In this document: positions 1 to 5,218 of the stretch, piece by piece
Numbering within the stretch: position 1 is the stretch's first letter
Layout of the letters: the number at the start of each line of letters is the position of its first letter
IMG/VR virus record: IMGVR_UViG_3300042923_000385
Location: 1-45,245 of that record
From: a virus
Length of the DNA: 45,245 nucleotides
Reading direction: 5' to 3' (one strand)
The notes under the pieces: generated by a model
Databases searched by the model: none
Seen by the model: the letters and a program-made list of their open reading frames with translations, nothing else
What the model was told of the DNA's origin: nothing
Translations under genes and position numbers: made by a program

Positions 1-95
1 GTCACAGGAACATTCCGAGTCACCGGGAACGTAGTTTTCGAAAGCGGACTGTGCGGACCGGAAACCGTAAGACGAGTACATGATTCTCCTGACTG

Positions 96-114
96 GAGGC
101 GAACCGTTCGCCTC
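96..114. repeat. 19-base interrupted palindrome, operator-like
   Basis: GAGGCGAAC and GTTCGCCTC flank a single central C, giving a perfect 9-base inverted repeat. It lies where transcription from the leftward promoter at 124-152 would begin (about 117), so an operator role is plausible. The spacing does not fit an actinobacterial LexA box, which has four bases between its half sites. Confidence 0.5.
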
Positions 115-123
115 ACATAAGAG

Positions 124-152
124 ACATTACACGTGCGGTACCTGCCGTGCAA
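124..152 (-). promoter_or_regulatory. Leftward sigma-70-type promoter pointing off the window
   Basis: Read on the minus strand, TTGCAC (152-147) and TAATGT (129-124) are separated by exactly 17 bases. The -10 lies in a 14-base sequence, GAGACATTACACGT on the + strand, that recurs at 929-942 in the promoter of the only leftward gene. Transcription from here would start near 117 and run leftward past position 1, implying genes or a terminal structure beyond the window. Confidence 0.5.
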
Positions 153-183
153 GTCTCAGTATCTACCGTGATTTTTGTAAGAG

Positions 184-199
184 TGTTTCACGTGAAACA
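184..199. promoter_or_regulatory. parS: parS centromere site 1
   Basis: TGTTTCACGTGAAACA is a perfect 16-base palindrome identical to the consensus parS site bound by chromosomal ParB proteins across bacteria. It is the first of three copies. Confidence 0.9.
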
Positions 200-242
200 T
201 GCGCTGTCTGTCTGGGTATGGCATGCGGTATGTCTACCGTCT

Positions 243-258
243 TGTTTCACGTGAAACA
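243..258. promoter_or_regulatory. parS: parS centromere site 2
   Basis: This is a second perfect TGTTTCACGTGAAACA, 43 bases after the first site. The intervening sequence is not repeated apart from a GCATGCGGT motif at 221-229. Confidence 0.9.
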
Positions 259-304
259 TGGTGGTCTGTCTGCTGCTGTGCCATGCGGTTAGGCATGCGG
301 TCAG

Positions 305-320
305 TGTTTCACGTGAAACA
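305..320. promoter_or_regulatory. parS: parS centromere site 3
   Basis: This is a third perfect TGTTTCACGTGAAACA, 46 bases after the second site. No parA or parB gene is visible in the window, so the ligand would have to be the host ParB or a phage protein encoded elsewhere. Confidence 0.9.
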
Positions 321-418
321 GTGTTGGGTGTCTGGGTTGTTGTGTGGTGCTGTGCGCTGCTGTGTGGCGCTGTGCTGCGTTGCCGTGCGGTGCTGGGTAT
401 TGGGTATGCATGCGGCAA

Positions 419-447
419 CGCTAGAGCCTGAGAGGTAGGCTCTAGCG
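419..447 (-). terminator. Hairpin downstream of the leftward gene, probable terminator
   Basis: CGCTAGAGCCT and AGGCTCTAGCG form a perfect 11-base stem with a 7-base loop. It lies 12 bases beyond the stop codon of the minus-strand gene at 460-891, where a terminator is expected. The T-run after the stem on the minus strand is weak, so termination is inferred from position and stem strength. Confidence 0.55.
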
Positions 448-459
448 CTGCTGGCAGGC

Positions 460-891
460 TTAGCAGGACTGGACGCTAGTCCACTGCATCACGTGGTGCA
501 AGCCTTCGGTCTGGGTAGAGTCAAGGATGAACTGTCCTGCTGTCAGTTCTGGCAGGTCAGTTGTGAAGCTGCTGACATATTCCAGCATGAGAGTTTCATT
601 GTCAGTAGGCACGCCTCCGAGTGCATCGAAAGCAAGGAACGCGTCTGCCTCATGTGCCACTGGGCCGCACTGCTGGTTACCCATGGTCGAGCAATCCCAA
701 CAAGGCATATCCTCGTAGCAGGCGATGGACTCGGGAGCCATGGGAGCTTGGAGGGCAGCGCCCACATCCACGCCACCCTGAGGCTTGACCTCCACCTGCT
801 GGACCTCAGTGGTGGCAGGGCTGGCAGCGTTGGCTGTAGTGGTGCCAAAGAGAGCGAGGAGAGCGAGAGCGAGAGCGAGGATGAGAGGCAT
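460..891 (-). CDS. Secreted cysteine-containing protein of unknown function
   Basis: This is the only minus-strand gene in the window, 143 residues. It starts with a signal peptide: a hydrophobic run of Leu and Ala (about residues 3-15), then TTTANA-AS, a typical signal peptidase site near residue 22. The mature part is short and acidic with five cysteines, including a CYEDMPCWDC cluster, which suggests disulfides outside the cell. An AAGGAG ribosome binding site sits 5 bases before the ATG, a promoter lies upstream (932-960) and a hairpin follows the stop. The signal-peptide codons are built from near-identical CTCGCT hexamers. I do not recognise the family. Its isolated, leftward position suggests expression separate from the main operons, for example a moron or surface-exclusion factor, but that is a guess. 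Confidence 0.75.
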   Translation of the reverse strand: MPLILALALALLALFGTTTANAASPATTEVQQVEVKPQGGVDVGAALQAPMAPESIACYEDMPCWDCSTMGNQQCGPVAHEADAFLAFDALGGVPTDNETLMLEYVSSFTTDLPELTAGQFILDSTQTEGLHHVMQWTSVQSC

Positions 892-931
892 TGTGACTCC
901 TTGATTGGATTGGTTGAGCCTTACAAGAGAG

Positions 932-960
932 ACATTACACGTTGGCCTATTGCTTGTCTA
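932..960 (-). promoter_or_regulatory. Promoter of the leftward secreted-protein gene
   Basis: On the minus strand TAGACA (960-955) and TAATGT (937-932) are 17 bases apart. Transcription would start near 925, leaving a leader of about 34 bases that contains the AAGGAG site. The -10 lies in the same 14-base repeat as the leftward promoter at 124-152. A CTTACAAG site (920-927) overlaps the predicted start point and could be an operator. Confidence 0.55.
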
Positions 961-1039
961 CTCTAGAGCTTTCGAGATCTTTGTAAGTGAGCAACTTTTG
1001 CTCGCGTATATAGGTATCGATTCCGGAGCGCTGCGGTGT

Positions 1040-1203
1040 TACCGAAATTTTTGTAACTGCTGCGGCTCCTGCTGCCTTGTCAGCGCTGCTGTGTGGGCTG
1101 CTGCTGGGCTGCTGGGCTGCTGCTGGCAGTGTGAGCCATGGCAGGCAGGCTAGAGGCTTAGGCAGGCTGGCAGACTGGCACGTGACTTACAAAAATTTCG
1201 GTA
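1040..1203. repeat. 17-base inverted repeat TACCGAAATTTTTGTAA
   Basis: TACCGAAATTTTTGTAA at 1040-1056 is repeated in perfect inverted form at 1187-1203. A third copy with two mismatches (TACCGTGATTTTTGTAA) lies at 164-180, just before the first parS site. The arms contain the TTGTAA/TTACAA core that also occurs alone at 920, 981 and 1207. The arms are too far apart for a simple hairpin, so protein binding is more likely. Confidence 0.6.
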
Positions 1204-1222
1204 GGACTTACAAGATTTGCTC

Positions 1223-1252
1223 TTGACGGATCTCGCTGCGGTGCGGTAAGAT
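1223..1252 (+). promoter_or_regulatory. Rightward promoter before the first + strand genes
   Basis: TTGACG (1223-1228) and TAAGAT (1247-1252) are separated by 18 bases. A CTTACAAG site sits at 1207-1214, just upstream of the -35. Transcription would start near 1259, about 90 bases before the small leader frame at 1351. Confidence 0.5.
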
Positions 1253-1350
1253 GGGTATGCGGCACCTTTTTGGAAACTTTTGGGGGTGCTTTTCCGGACC
1301 CTGCACTACCCAACTCACCGAAATAGCTAAAAAATACTAAGCCTAACCAA

Positions 1351-1377
1351 ATGTCAACCCCTAAGGCCACCTCATGA
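1351..1377 (+). CDS. Possible 8-codon leader peptide (MSTPKATS)
   Basis: An ATG at 1351 opens an 8-codon frame whose TGA stop overlaps the ATG of the next gene (ATGA at 1374-1377). The start lies in TAACCAAATGTCAA (1344-1357), which is repeated exactly at 1628-1641 where it contains the start of the gene at 1635. There is no clear ribosome binding site. It may be a coupling or leader peptide, or the overlap may be chance. Confidence 0.3.
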   Translation: MSTPKATS

Positions 1378-1619
1378 CCCAACTCCCCGAGGCATTCGCC
1401 CTCAACCTCTTCGCCTACCTCGCCACGAAACACACCGGAGACACCTTCAAAGTCATCGCATTCACCCGAAACGGCCAAAACCTCTACGATGTCACCCGAA
1501 ACGGGAACTTCATGGCCCGTGGACTGGTCGAACAAGAGGTCAGACGACTTCTCATCAAGTACGTACCACCCGAAATGGTCAAAGAGAACCAAAAATCCCC
1601 CAGAAAAAGAAGAAAATAG
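1374..1619 (+). CDS. Small basic protein of unknown function
   Basis: This 81-residue protein has no recognisable family. The C-terminus is strongly basic (ending SPRKRRK) and follows a mixed, soluble-looking body with no membrane segment. The start overlaps the stop of an 8-codon leader frame as ATGA, and only a weak AAGG lies upstream. Codons favour A and C at the third position, as in the next gene. It is the first gene after the promoter at 1223-1252. A nucleic-acid-binding role would fit the charge but is not shown. Confidence 0.55.
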   Translation: MTQLPEAFALNLFAYLATKHTGDTFKVIAFTRNGQNLYDVTRNGNFMARGLVEQEVRRLLIKYVPPEMVKENQKSPRKRRK

Positions 1620-1634
1620 AGTAAACATAACCAA

Positions 1635-1838
1635 ATGTCAAGCATTTATCCGCCCAAATCAACCCTCGAAGACATCCAAGAGCGCTTCCAAACCGCAGAC
1701 CACACGGAAACCGACTTCGAAGACCTCCTACAACTAGCCACACGGCTCATGCAAGACCTCGAAGACGAAAAAGCCCGGAATTTCAACCTCGAAATGGACT
1801 CTTTCTTCGCCCGTGGAGGCAAAATCCCCGAACAATAG
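1635..1838 (+). CDS. Small acidic helical protein of unknown function
   Basis: This 67-residue protein is rich in Glu and Asp and looks mostly alpha-helical (about residues 8-50). It follows the previous gene by 15 bases. There is no ribosome binding site before the ATG, but the start lies in a 14-base sequence shared with the leader frame at 1351, so both may use the same unusual initiation. The acidic nature contrasts with the basic preceding protein, so the two could be partners, though nothing proves it. A terminator follows at 1905. Confidence 0.5.
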   Translation: MSSIYPPKSTLEDIQERFQTADHTETDFEDLLQLATRLMQDLEDEKARNFNLEMDSFFARGGKIPEQ

Positions 1839-1876
1839 CCGCCCCCAACTTGGCATCCGGTTATCATAGGAACCGA

Positions 1877-1885
1877 TGGTATACT
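1877..1885 (+). promoter_or_regulatory. Extended -10 promoter element TGGTATACT
   Basis: TGG-TATACT is an extended -10 element, and the identical string occurs at 24869-24877. A start near 1892 would be only 13 bases before the hairpin at 1905, so most transcripts might end at once unless the hairpin is an attenuator. Confidence 0.4.
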
Positions 1886-1904
1886 TTTATGGTAACAGAC
1901 ATCA

Positions 1905-1943
1905 GACGCAACCCCAAACCAAGGGGTGGCGTCTTTTGTTTTT
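1905..1943 (+). terminator. Intrinsic terminator
   Basis: GACGCAACCCC pairs with GGGGTGGCGTC (1923-1933) through a 7-base loop with one internal mismatch, followed by TTTTGTTTTT. It closes the small operon 1374-1838 and lies just ahead of the membrane-protein group starting at 1968. Confidence 0.75.
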
Positions 1944-1967
1944 GGATCTATAGAAAGGGGGTATCTA

Positions 1968-2276
1968 GTGGACAAGGTTCTGGACATCCTAGGGGCCGCT
2001 GGATACCCGAGCGGCTTTGCTGGAATCGTGCTCATGCTGCTCTTCTACCTCCGTAAGCAGGAATCCGGCATCCGTGCCGACATCAACGGTTCTCTCCAGC
2101 GTCTACAGGCCGAAAAAGCCGATCTAGAGGCAAAACTCGATGCGAGAGACGAAGAAATCGACCTACTGCGCAGGGAACGCAGAGAGGCCGAAGACCGCGA
2201 GGACAAGCAACGCCGACGTGCGGACGCTCTCCAAGCCAAACTAGAATCAGGACAGCCATGGACAACAAAAGGCTAG
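1968..2276 (+). CDS. Membrane protein with coiled-coil tail, possible lysis-module protein
   Basis: The GTG start at 1968 is chosen because AAAGGGGG lies 7 bases upstream. An in-frame ATG at 1926 falls inside the terminator stem. The 102-residue protein has one hydrophobic segment (about residues 9-26, GAAGYPSGFAGIVLMLLFYL) followed by a long, highly charged coiled coil rich in Arg, Glu and Asp to residue 95. The end overlaps the next gene by 19 bases. With the holin-like protein at 3227 it could belong to a lysis or envelope module. Small single-span membrane proteins with coiled coils are common near phage lysis genes, but no endolysin is present here, so the role is open. Confidence 0.6.
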   Translation: MDKVLDILGAAGYPSGFAGIVLMLLFYLRKQESGIRADINGSLQRLQAEKADLEAKLDARDEEIDLLRRERREAEDREDKQRRRADALQAKLESGQPWTTKG

Positions 2277-3211
2277 CAGAAAGAGGCGACGGAATACTAA
2301 TCCGCACCTCACAGACTGTCAGGGTGCTCACTATCGGTCTCATCGTACTGCTCGTCGCAGCATGCATGACCACCCTGTACGTCGTTAGCACCAAACTCTC
2401 GGAAATACAGGCCATCGATGACAAAATCGCTGCCGCCAACCTTACCCTAGAGTCAAACATCTGCAAAATCTACCCAACACAGGAACCCTGTGTGCAGGCC
2501 AAAGCCATTGTCGAAAACCCCGACAACGAAGTGCCCGCAACCAAGGGAGACAAGGGTGACAAAGGCGACACAGGCGCACAGGGAAGCCCCGGAAGGGGCG
2601 TGACCGGCTTCGACCAGTCCTCCGGACGCCTCATCGTCAGCTACACAGACGGACAGAAGCAAGATCTCGGACCAATCGTCGGAAAAGACGGTAAAGACGG
2701 CAAAAAAGGCGACAAAGGCGAAGCAGGACGCGGCGTAGTCTCCACAGACCTCGTAGCAGGCTCCCTCATCGTCACCTACAGCGACGGAAAGTCCGAAAAC
2801 GCCGGAATCATCGTCGGCCCCAAAGGCGACAAAGGTGAAAAGGGCGAAAAAGGCGACACCGGAGCCACGGGACCAGCCGGAGCGCCCGGAACAGCCGGAA
2901 AAGACGGCATCGACGGGGCACCCGGAGCGCAAGGCGAACAAGGAATCCCCGGAGAACCCGGAGCAACCGGACCAAAGGGCGAACCCGGAACACCAGCCCG
3001 CGAAGTCACCGGAATCAACGGAGATGCACTCGGAAACGTCTCCGTCACCTACTCAGACGGAGCATCCGCAGTCGTCGGACGCCTCATCCTCCCAGAAGTA
3101 GAGATCTTCCAATGCCAGAACGACACCCTGACACTGAAGCTTACCAACGGACCCGCCTTCAACGCAACCGTGGACTGCACACCGGAAAACATTCCGGGAT
3201 TGCAGCCTTAA
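2258..3211 (+). CDS. Membrane-anchored collagen-like protein
   Basis: This 317-residue protein has a transmembrane segment near the N-terminus (about residues 22-46) followed by a short helical stretch. Three blocks of Gly-X-Y repeats (about 95-112, 142-158 and 187-249) follow. Before or after each block lies a copy of a short beta-rich module of the type SSGRLIVSYTDGQ, SLIVTYSDGK, NVSVTYSDGA. The C-terminus has two cysteines. Collagen-like repeats form trimers and occur in phage fibres, but an N-terminal membrane anchor is unusual for a virion fibre and suggests a host-envelope protein. It overlaps the upstream membrane gene and is followed after 15 bases by a holin-like gene. It has no obvious ribosome binding site, so translation is probably coupled. 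Confidence 0.8.
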   Translation: MDNKRLAERGDGILIRTSQTVRVLTIGLIVLLVAACMTTLYVVSTKLSEIQAIDDKIAAANLTLESNICKIYPTQEPCVQAKAIVENPDNEVPATKGDKGDKGDTGAQGSPGRGVTGFDQSSGRLIVSYTDGQKQDLGPIVGKDGKDGKKGDKGEAGRGVVSTDLVAGSLIVTYSDGKSENAGIIVGPKGDKGEKGEKGDTGATGPAGAPGTAGKDGIDGAPGAQGEQGIPGEPGATGPKGEPGTPAREVTGINGDALGNVSVTYSDGASAVVGRLILPEVEIFQCQNDTLTLKLTNGPAFNATVDCTPENIPGLQP

Positions 3212-3226
3212 GAAAGGAGACTCCCA

Positions 3227-3673
3227 GTGGAAGTCCCAATTATCATCACCATCCTCATCACCATGGCCTCACCGTACGTGAACGCCTACATCAACAAGGT
3301 CAACTGGTCCGCAAAGACCAAAAACCTTGTGGCCCTTGCCACCTCCACCGTGATTGCGATAGCCTATCTGTACTTCACAGGCGGAATCCTCGGCTGGGAC
3401 CAGCTAGCGGTCACAATGACCAGCATCTACGGCCTCCAACAGGCCACATACCAGTTCCTGCTCAAGGTACCGGCCTCCAAATTCGAAGCCGCAACTCGAA
3501 CAGACGCCGTGATCCTCACACCGACCGATGAAAACAAGGTCGAAGTCACCACAACCGACTCGATCAAGGCCGGAGACACCATCTCAGTTGAACCACCCGT
3601 CACCATCACACCAAACTCGATCCTCGAAGACACCATCAACGAGATCATCACGGAGAACCCCGTCAAGGGCTAA
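3227..3673 (+). CDS. Holin-like membrane protein
   Basis: The GTG start follows an AAAGGAG ribosome binding site. The 148-residue protein has an N-terminal hydrophobic segment (about 3-20), a second (about 33-52, LVALATSTVIAIAYLYFTGG) and a weaker third (about 57-75), then a long hydrophilic tail rich in Thr, Val and Glu. This layout resembles holins of actinobacterial phages, which permeabilise the membrane at the end of infection. The tail is longer than in most small holins. No endolysin is beside it. A strong terminator follows at 3688, so genes 1968-3673 form one unit. The holin call rests on topology and length only. Confidence 0.55.
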   Translation: MEVPIIITILITMASPYVNAYINKVNWSAKTKNLVALATSTVIAIAYLYFTGGILGWDQLAVTMTSIYGLQQATYQFLLKVPASKFEAATRTDAVILTPTDENKVEVTTTDSIKAGDTISVEPPVTITPNSILEDTINEIITENPVKG

Positions 3674-3687
3674 CCCACCCACACAAG

Positions 3688-3721
3688 AAGACCCGAACCC
3701 CACAAGGGAACGGGTCTTTTT
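3688..3721 (+). terminator. Intrinsic terminator
   Basis: GACCCG (3690-3695) and CGGGTC (3711-3716), extended by inner CCC/GGG and outer AA/TT pairs, form a strong hairpin followed by TTTTT. It ends the membrane-protein operon. The T-run overlaps the -35 of the next promoter. Confidence 0.85.
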
Positions 3722-3748
3722 GCATTCCCGCCCCAAATCCGCTAAGAT
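3720..3748 (+). promoter_or_regulatory. Promoter with predicted leaderless start
   Basis: TTGCAT (3720-3725) and TAAGAT (3743-3748) are 17 bases apart. The predicted start point, 7 bases after the -10, is 3755, exactly the A of the next ATG. That gene lacks a ribosome binding site, consistent with a leaderless message. Confidence 0.5.
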
Positions 3749-3754
3749 GGAACC

Positions 3755-4063
3755 ATGAACAACAACGAATACAAGGGTTACACGTTCGCCACTCCGGAAT
3801 ACTCTTACCGGATCGAACCGAACCCCACCACCAAGAACGTCTTCCTCTCCGCAGAAACCCCCGACGCTATCGAAATGGCTATCGACTCCATCGAACTCGC
3901 GGGCACTCAGGAAGGCGAATGGCACGAAGACCTCCTCCTCGAAATGAACGGTGACGCTCCCGACGCATTCTGCTTCTTCGTCGAGGTCTCGAAGCCCACC
4001 CTCGCCCTCTTCATCAACTTCGAACTCCTCAACTTTCTAGGAACCACCCCCGAAAATGTCTAA
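3755..4063 (+). CDS. Small acidic protein of unknown function
   Basis: This 102-residue protein has no recognised domain. It is acidic, rich in aromatic residues near the N-terminus, and predicted mixed alpha/beta with a hydrophobic C-terminal part (ALFINFELLNFLG). It is the first gene of a compact run of overlapping small genes, with a predicted leaderless start directly under the promoter at 3720-3748. The end overlaps the next gene by 8 bases. Function unknown. Confidence 0.65.
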   Translation: MNNNEYKGYTFATPEYSYRIEPNPTTKNVFLSAETPDAIEMAIDSIELAGTQEGEWHEDLLLEMNGDAPDAFCFFVEVSKPTLALFINFELLNFLGTTPENV

Positions 4064-4268
4064 CCAAACCCCACAGCCTACCACAACCGAACCACCCGTC
4101 TCAAACTGGGCCGTAGCCGCCCTGACAGTCCTGCTCGTCGGATTCGTCACCATCTCCCTCGGACTGCTCTTCCCCGCAGTCCTTCTCTACACTACGATCC
4201 TCGGAGGAACCCTAGTTCTCGCCGCCAACACCCTCGCCATCCTCTCCCTGCGGGATGTACTGCTGTGA
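4056..4268 (+). CDS. Small two-span membrane protein
   Basis: This 70-residue protein has a Thr/Pro-rich N-terminus and two hydrophobic segments (about residues 18-40 and 44-63), so it should span the membrane twice with a short turn. No family is recognised. It overlaps the preceding gene by 8 bases and the next by 4 (GTGA), indicating translational coupling. Such proteins in phage early regions often modify the host envelope, but that is inference. Confidence 0.65.
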   Translation: MSNQTPQPTTTEPPVSNWAVAALTVLLVGFVTISLGLLFPAVLLYTTILGGTLVLAANTLAILSLRDVLL

Positions 4269-4468
4269 ACTCGAACCAGAACTACAGCACCATCGAACCC
4301 GCACACATCCTGCGTCCCTACGAAGCCGAACTCCGTACCCGACTTCACGACATCCTTGAAGACTGGGAAGACTACGCCGACAAGATCGCCCACCCAGCCC
4401 TCCAGAAGGAAATCCGCGCCATGATCGACCAGATCTCCGACGCCATGTATCCCGCAGAGGACGGCTAA
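4265..4468 (+). CDS. Small helical protein of unknown function
   Basis: The GTG start overlaps the previous stop as GTGA, and the TAA stop overlaps the next ATG by one base. The 67-residue product looks almost fully alpha-helical and acidic, with Trp and Tyr in the middle (EDWEDYADKI). No signal, membrane segment or known domain is visible. Confidence 0.6.
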   Translation: MNSNQNYSTIEPAHILRPYEAELRTRLHDILEDWEDYADKIAHPALQKEIRAMIDQISDAMYPAEDG

Positions 4469-4707
4469 TGAAGAAACTACTCATCATCCTATCCGTCATC
4501 GCCACGGTCCTCATCCTCATGGCATGCTCACCTCCCCAGACAGCCCAAAGCAATCCCGGACTCGTCATCCACGAGAAGTCCAAAACCCTCGTTGACGGGC
4601 GTCGAGCCATATGCCTCTACACCGAATCCTTCGTCGTCGGCGGCTACGCCAACGTCCGCAGCATGGTCACCGACATCGAATGCGAAATCCAGCCAAGAGG
4701 AAAATAA
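4468..4707 (+). CDS. Small lipoprotein
   Basis: This 79-residue protein starts MKK followed by a hydrophobic stretch and a lipobox ending LMAC at residue 20. This is a typical signal for lipid attachment to cysteine and anchoring on the outer face of the membrane. The mature part is about 60 residues, with a second and third cysteine. Phage-encoded lipoproteins often block superinfection by interfering with DNA entry, which is a reasonable hypothesis here but is not shown. It is coupled to its neighbours by TAATG overlaps. Confidence 0.7.
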   Translation: MKKLLIILSVIATVLILMACSPPQTAQSNPGLVIHEKSKTLVDGRRAICLYTESFVVGGYANVRSMVTDIECEIQPRGK

Positions 4708-4970
4708 TGACACAGAACATAGAAGACATCTACGTAGACATCCGCATCCGCTTTCGCCGGAGCAAAGACACCTACAGCGACGGCCACTTCGTTGAGGAAT
4801 ACGACATCATCTACCCAACATCCGTCACCCGCCAAGCAGTCCACAACACCAACGAAGACGAACTGACCTACGTTCAGGAACGGATCTGGGAGCACGACGA
4901 CTGGCAGTTGTCTTTCGTCAACGGAACCCTCGATGCCCTCACCGGAAAGGAAACCCACTTTGCCCTCTAA
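4707..4970 (+). CDS. Small acidic protein, copy 1 of a tandem duplicate
   Basis: The ATG at 4707 overlaps the previous stop and follows AGAGGAAA. An in-frame ATG at 4611 lies inside the lipoprotein gene and is rejected. The 87-residue protein shares with the next gene a YVD-(I/L)R-x-x-F start, a Tyr-x-Asp-Gly centre and a hydrophobic strand near the end (WQLSFVNG versus YHLFFESD), so the two arose by duplication. No known family is recognised. Confidence 0.65.
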   Translation: MTQNIEDIYVDIRIRFRRSKDTYSDGHFVEEYDIIYPTSVTRQAVHNTNEDELTYVQERIWEHDDWQLSFVNGTLDALTGKETHFAL

Positions 4971-5217
4971 AGAAAGCGAAAAGCACTACGTTGACCTCCG
5001 CTTCTACTTCAAGAAGGAGACCGAAGACTACGGAGACGGCGACACCTACGAGCACTTCGAAATCGACAAGGTCGTCCGCAAGAAGATCAACAACATGACC
5101 CACGACCAACTGGAAGCCCTCGGTGAATCCTTCGGACAGATAGACTCCTACCACCTCTTCTTCGAATCCGATATCCCGACCACCCTCTCCGAAGGCTGGA
5201 CATCCAAATACCGGTAA
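4960..5217 (+). CDS. Small acidic protein, copy 2 of a tandem duplicate
   Basis: I choose TTG at 4960 because GGAAAGGA lies 8 bases upstream and because this start aligns the protein with its paralog at 4707. An ATG at 4933 would add nine residues. The 85-residue product (HYVDLRFYFKKE, then YGDGDTYEHFE) is a diverged copy of its neighbour and overlaps it by 11 bases. Both may form similar small alpha/beta folds. Function unknown. A fresh promoter begins at its stop codon. Confidence 0.6.
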   Translation: MPSKESEKHYVDLRFYFKKETEDYGDGDTYEHFEIDKVVRKKINNMTHDQLEALGESFGQIDSYHLFFESDIPTTLSEGWTSKYR

Positions 5218-5218
5218 G

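Larger units (their letters stand above)
221..416. repeat. GCATGCGG-type short direct repeats (iterons)
   Basis: GCATGCGGT occurs at 221-229 and 293-301, CCATGCGGT at 281-289, GCATGCGG at 409-416 and GCCGTGCGGT at 382-391. They are interspersed with and just after the parS sites, all on the same strand. Such same-strand repeats are typical of binding arrays for replication or partition proteins, but no cognate protein is identified. Confidence 0.5.
1..459. other. Left-end non-coding region with parS cluster and iterons
   Basis: I see no convincing gene in this stretch. Short open frames exist on both strands but they run straight through the palindromic repeats and lack ribosome binding sites. 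The region holds a 19-base palindrome (96-114), a leftward promoter (124-152), three perfect parS sites (184-320), several GCATGCGG-type repeats (221, 281, 293, 409) and a perfect hairpin (419-447). From about 320 to 410 the + strand is strikingly rich in G and T. The combination of parS sites and iterons resembles a centromere or origin region more than a spacer between genes. Confidence 0.7.
892..1350. other. Regulatory spacer with repeats, no convincing gene
   Basis: This stretch of about 460 bases lies between the leftward gene and the rightward operon. It holds the leftward promoter (932-960), several CTTACAA sites, a small palindrome GAGCAA-CTT-TTGCTC (989-1003), a 17-base inverted repeat (1040-1056 and 1187-1203), a CTGCTG/GGCAGG-rich low-complexity segment (about 1057-1175) and a rightward promoter (1223-1252). 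A possible 82-codon frame at 905-1153 has an unlikely composition and no ribosome binding site, so I do not call it. Confidence 0.7.

Noticed and set aside
96-114. SOS (LexA) box
   Set aside because: The half sites GCGAAC and GTTCGC are separated by one base rather than the four expected for actinobacterial LexA boxes.
184-320. CRISPR-like array of 16-base repeats with 43- and 46-base spacers
   Set aside because: The repeat is the parS palindrome, there are only three copies, spacers differ in length, and no cas genes are present.
80-438. Short open frames running through the parS repeats on both strands
   Set aside because: They translate the palindromes (SRET/FHVK), have no ribosome binding sites and show Cys-rich, unlikely composition.
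905-1153. 82-codon rightward frame in the control region
   Set aside because: Cys/Trp/Leu-rich low-complexity translation, no ribosome binding site, and it overlaps the leftward promoter and repeats.
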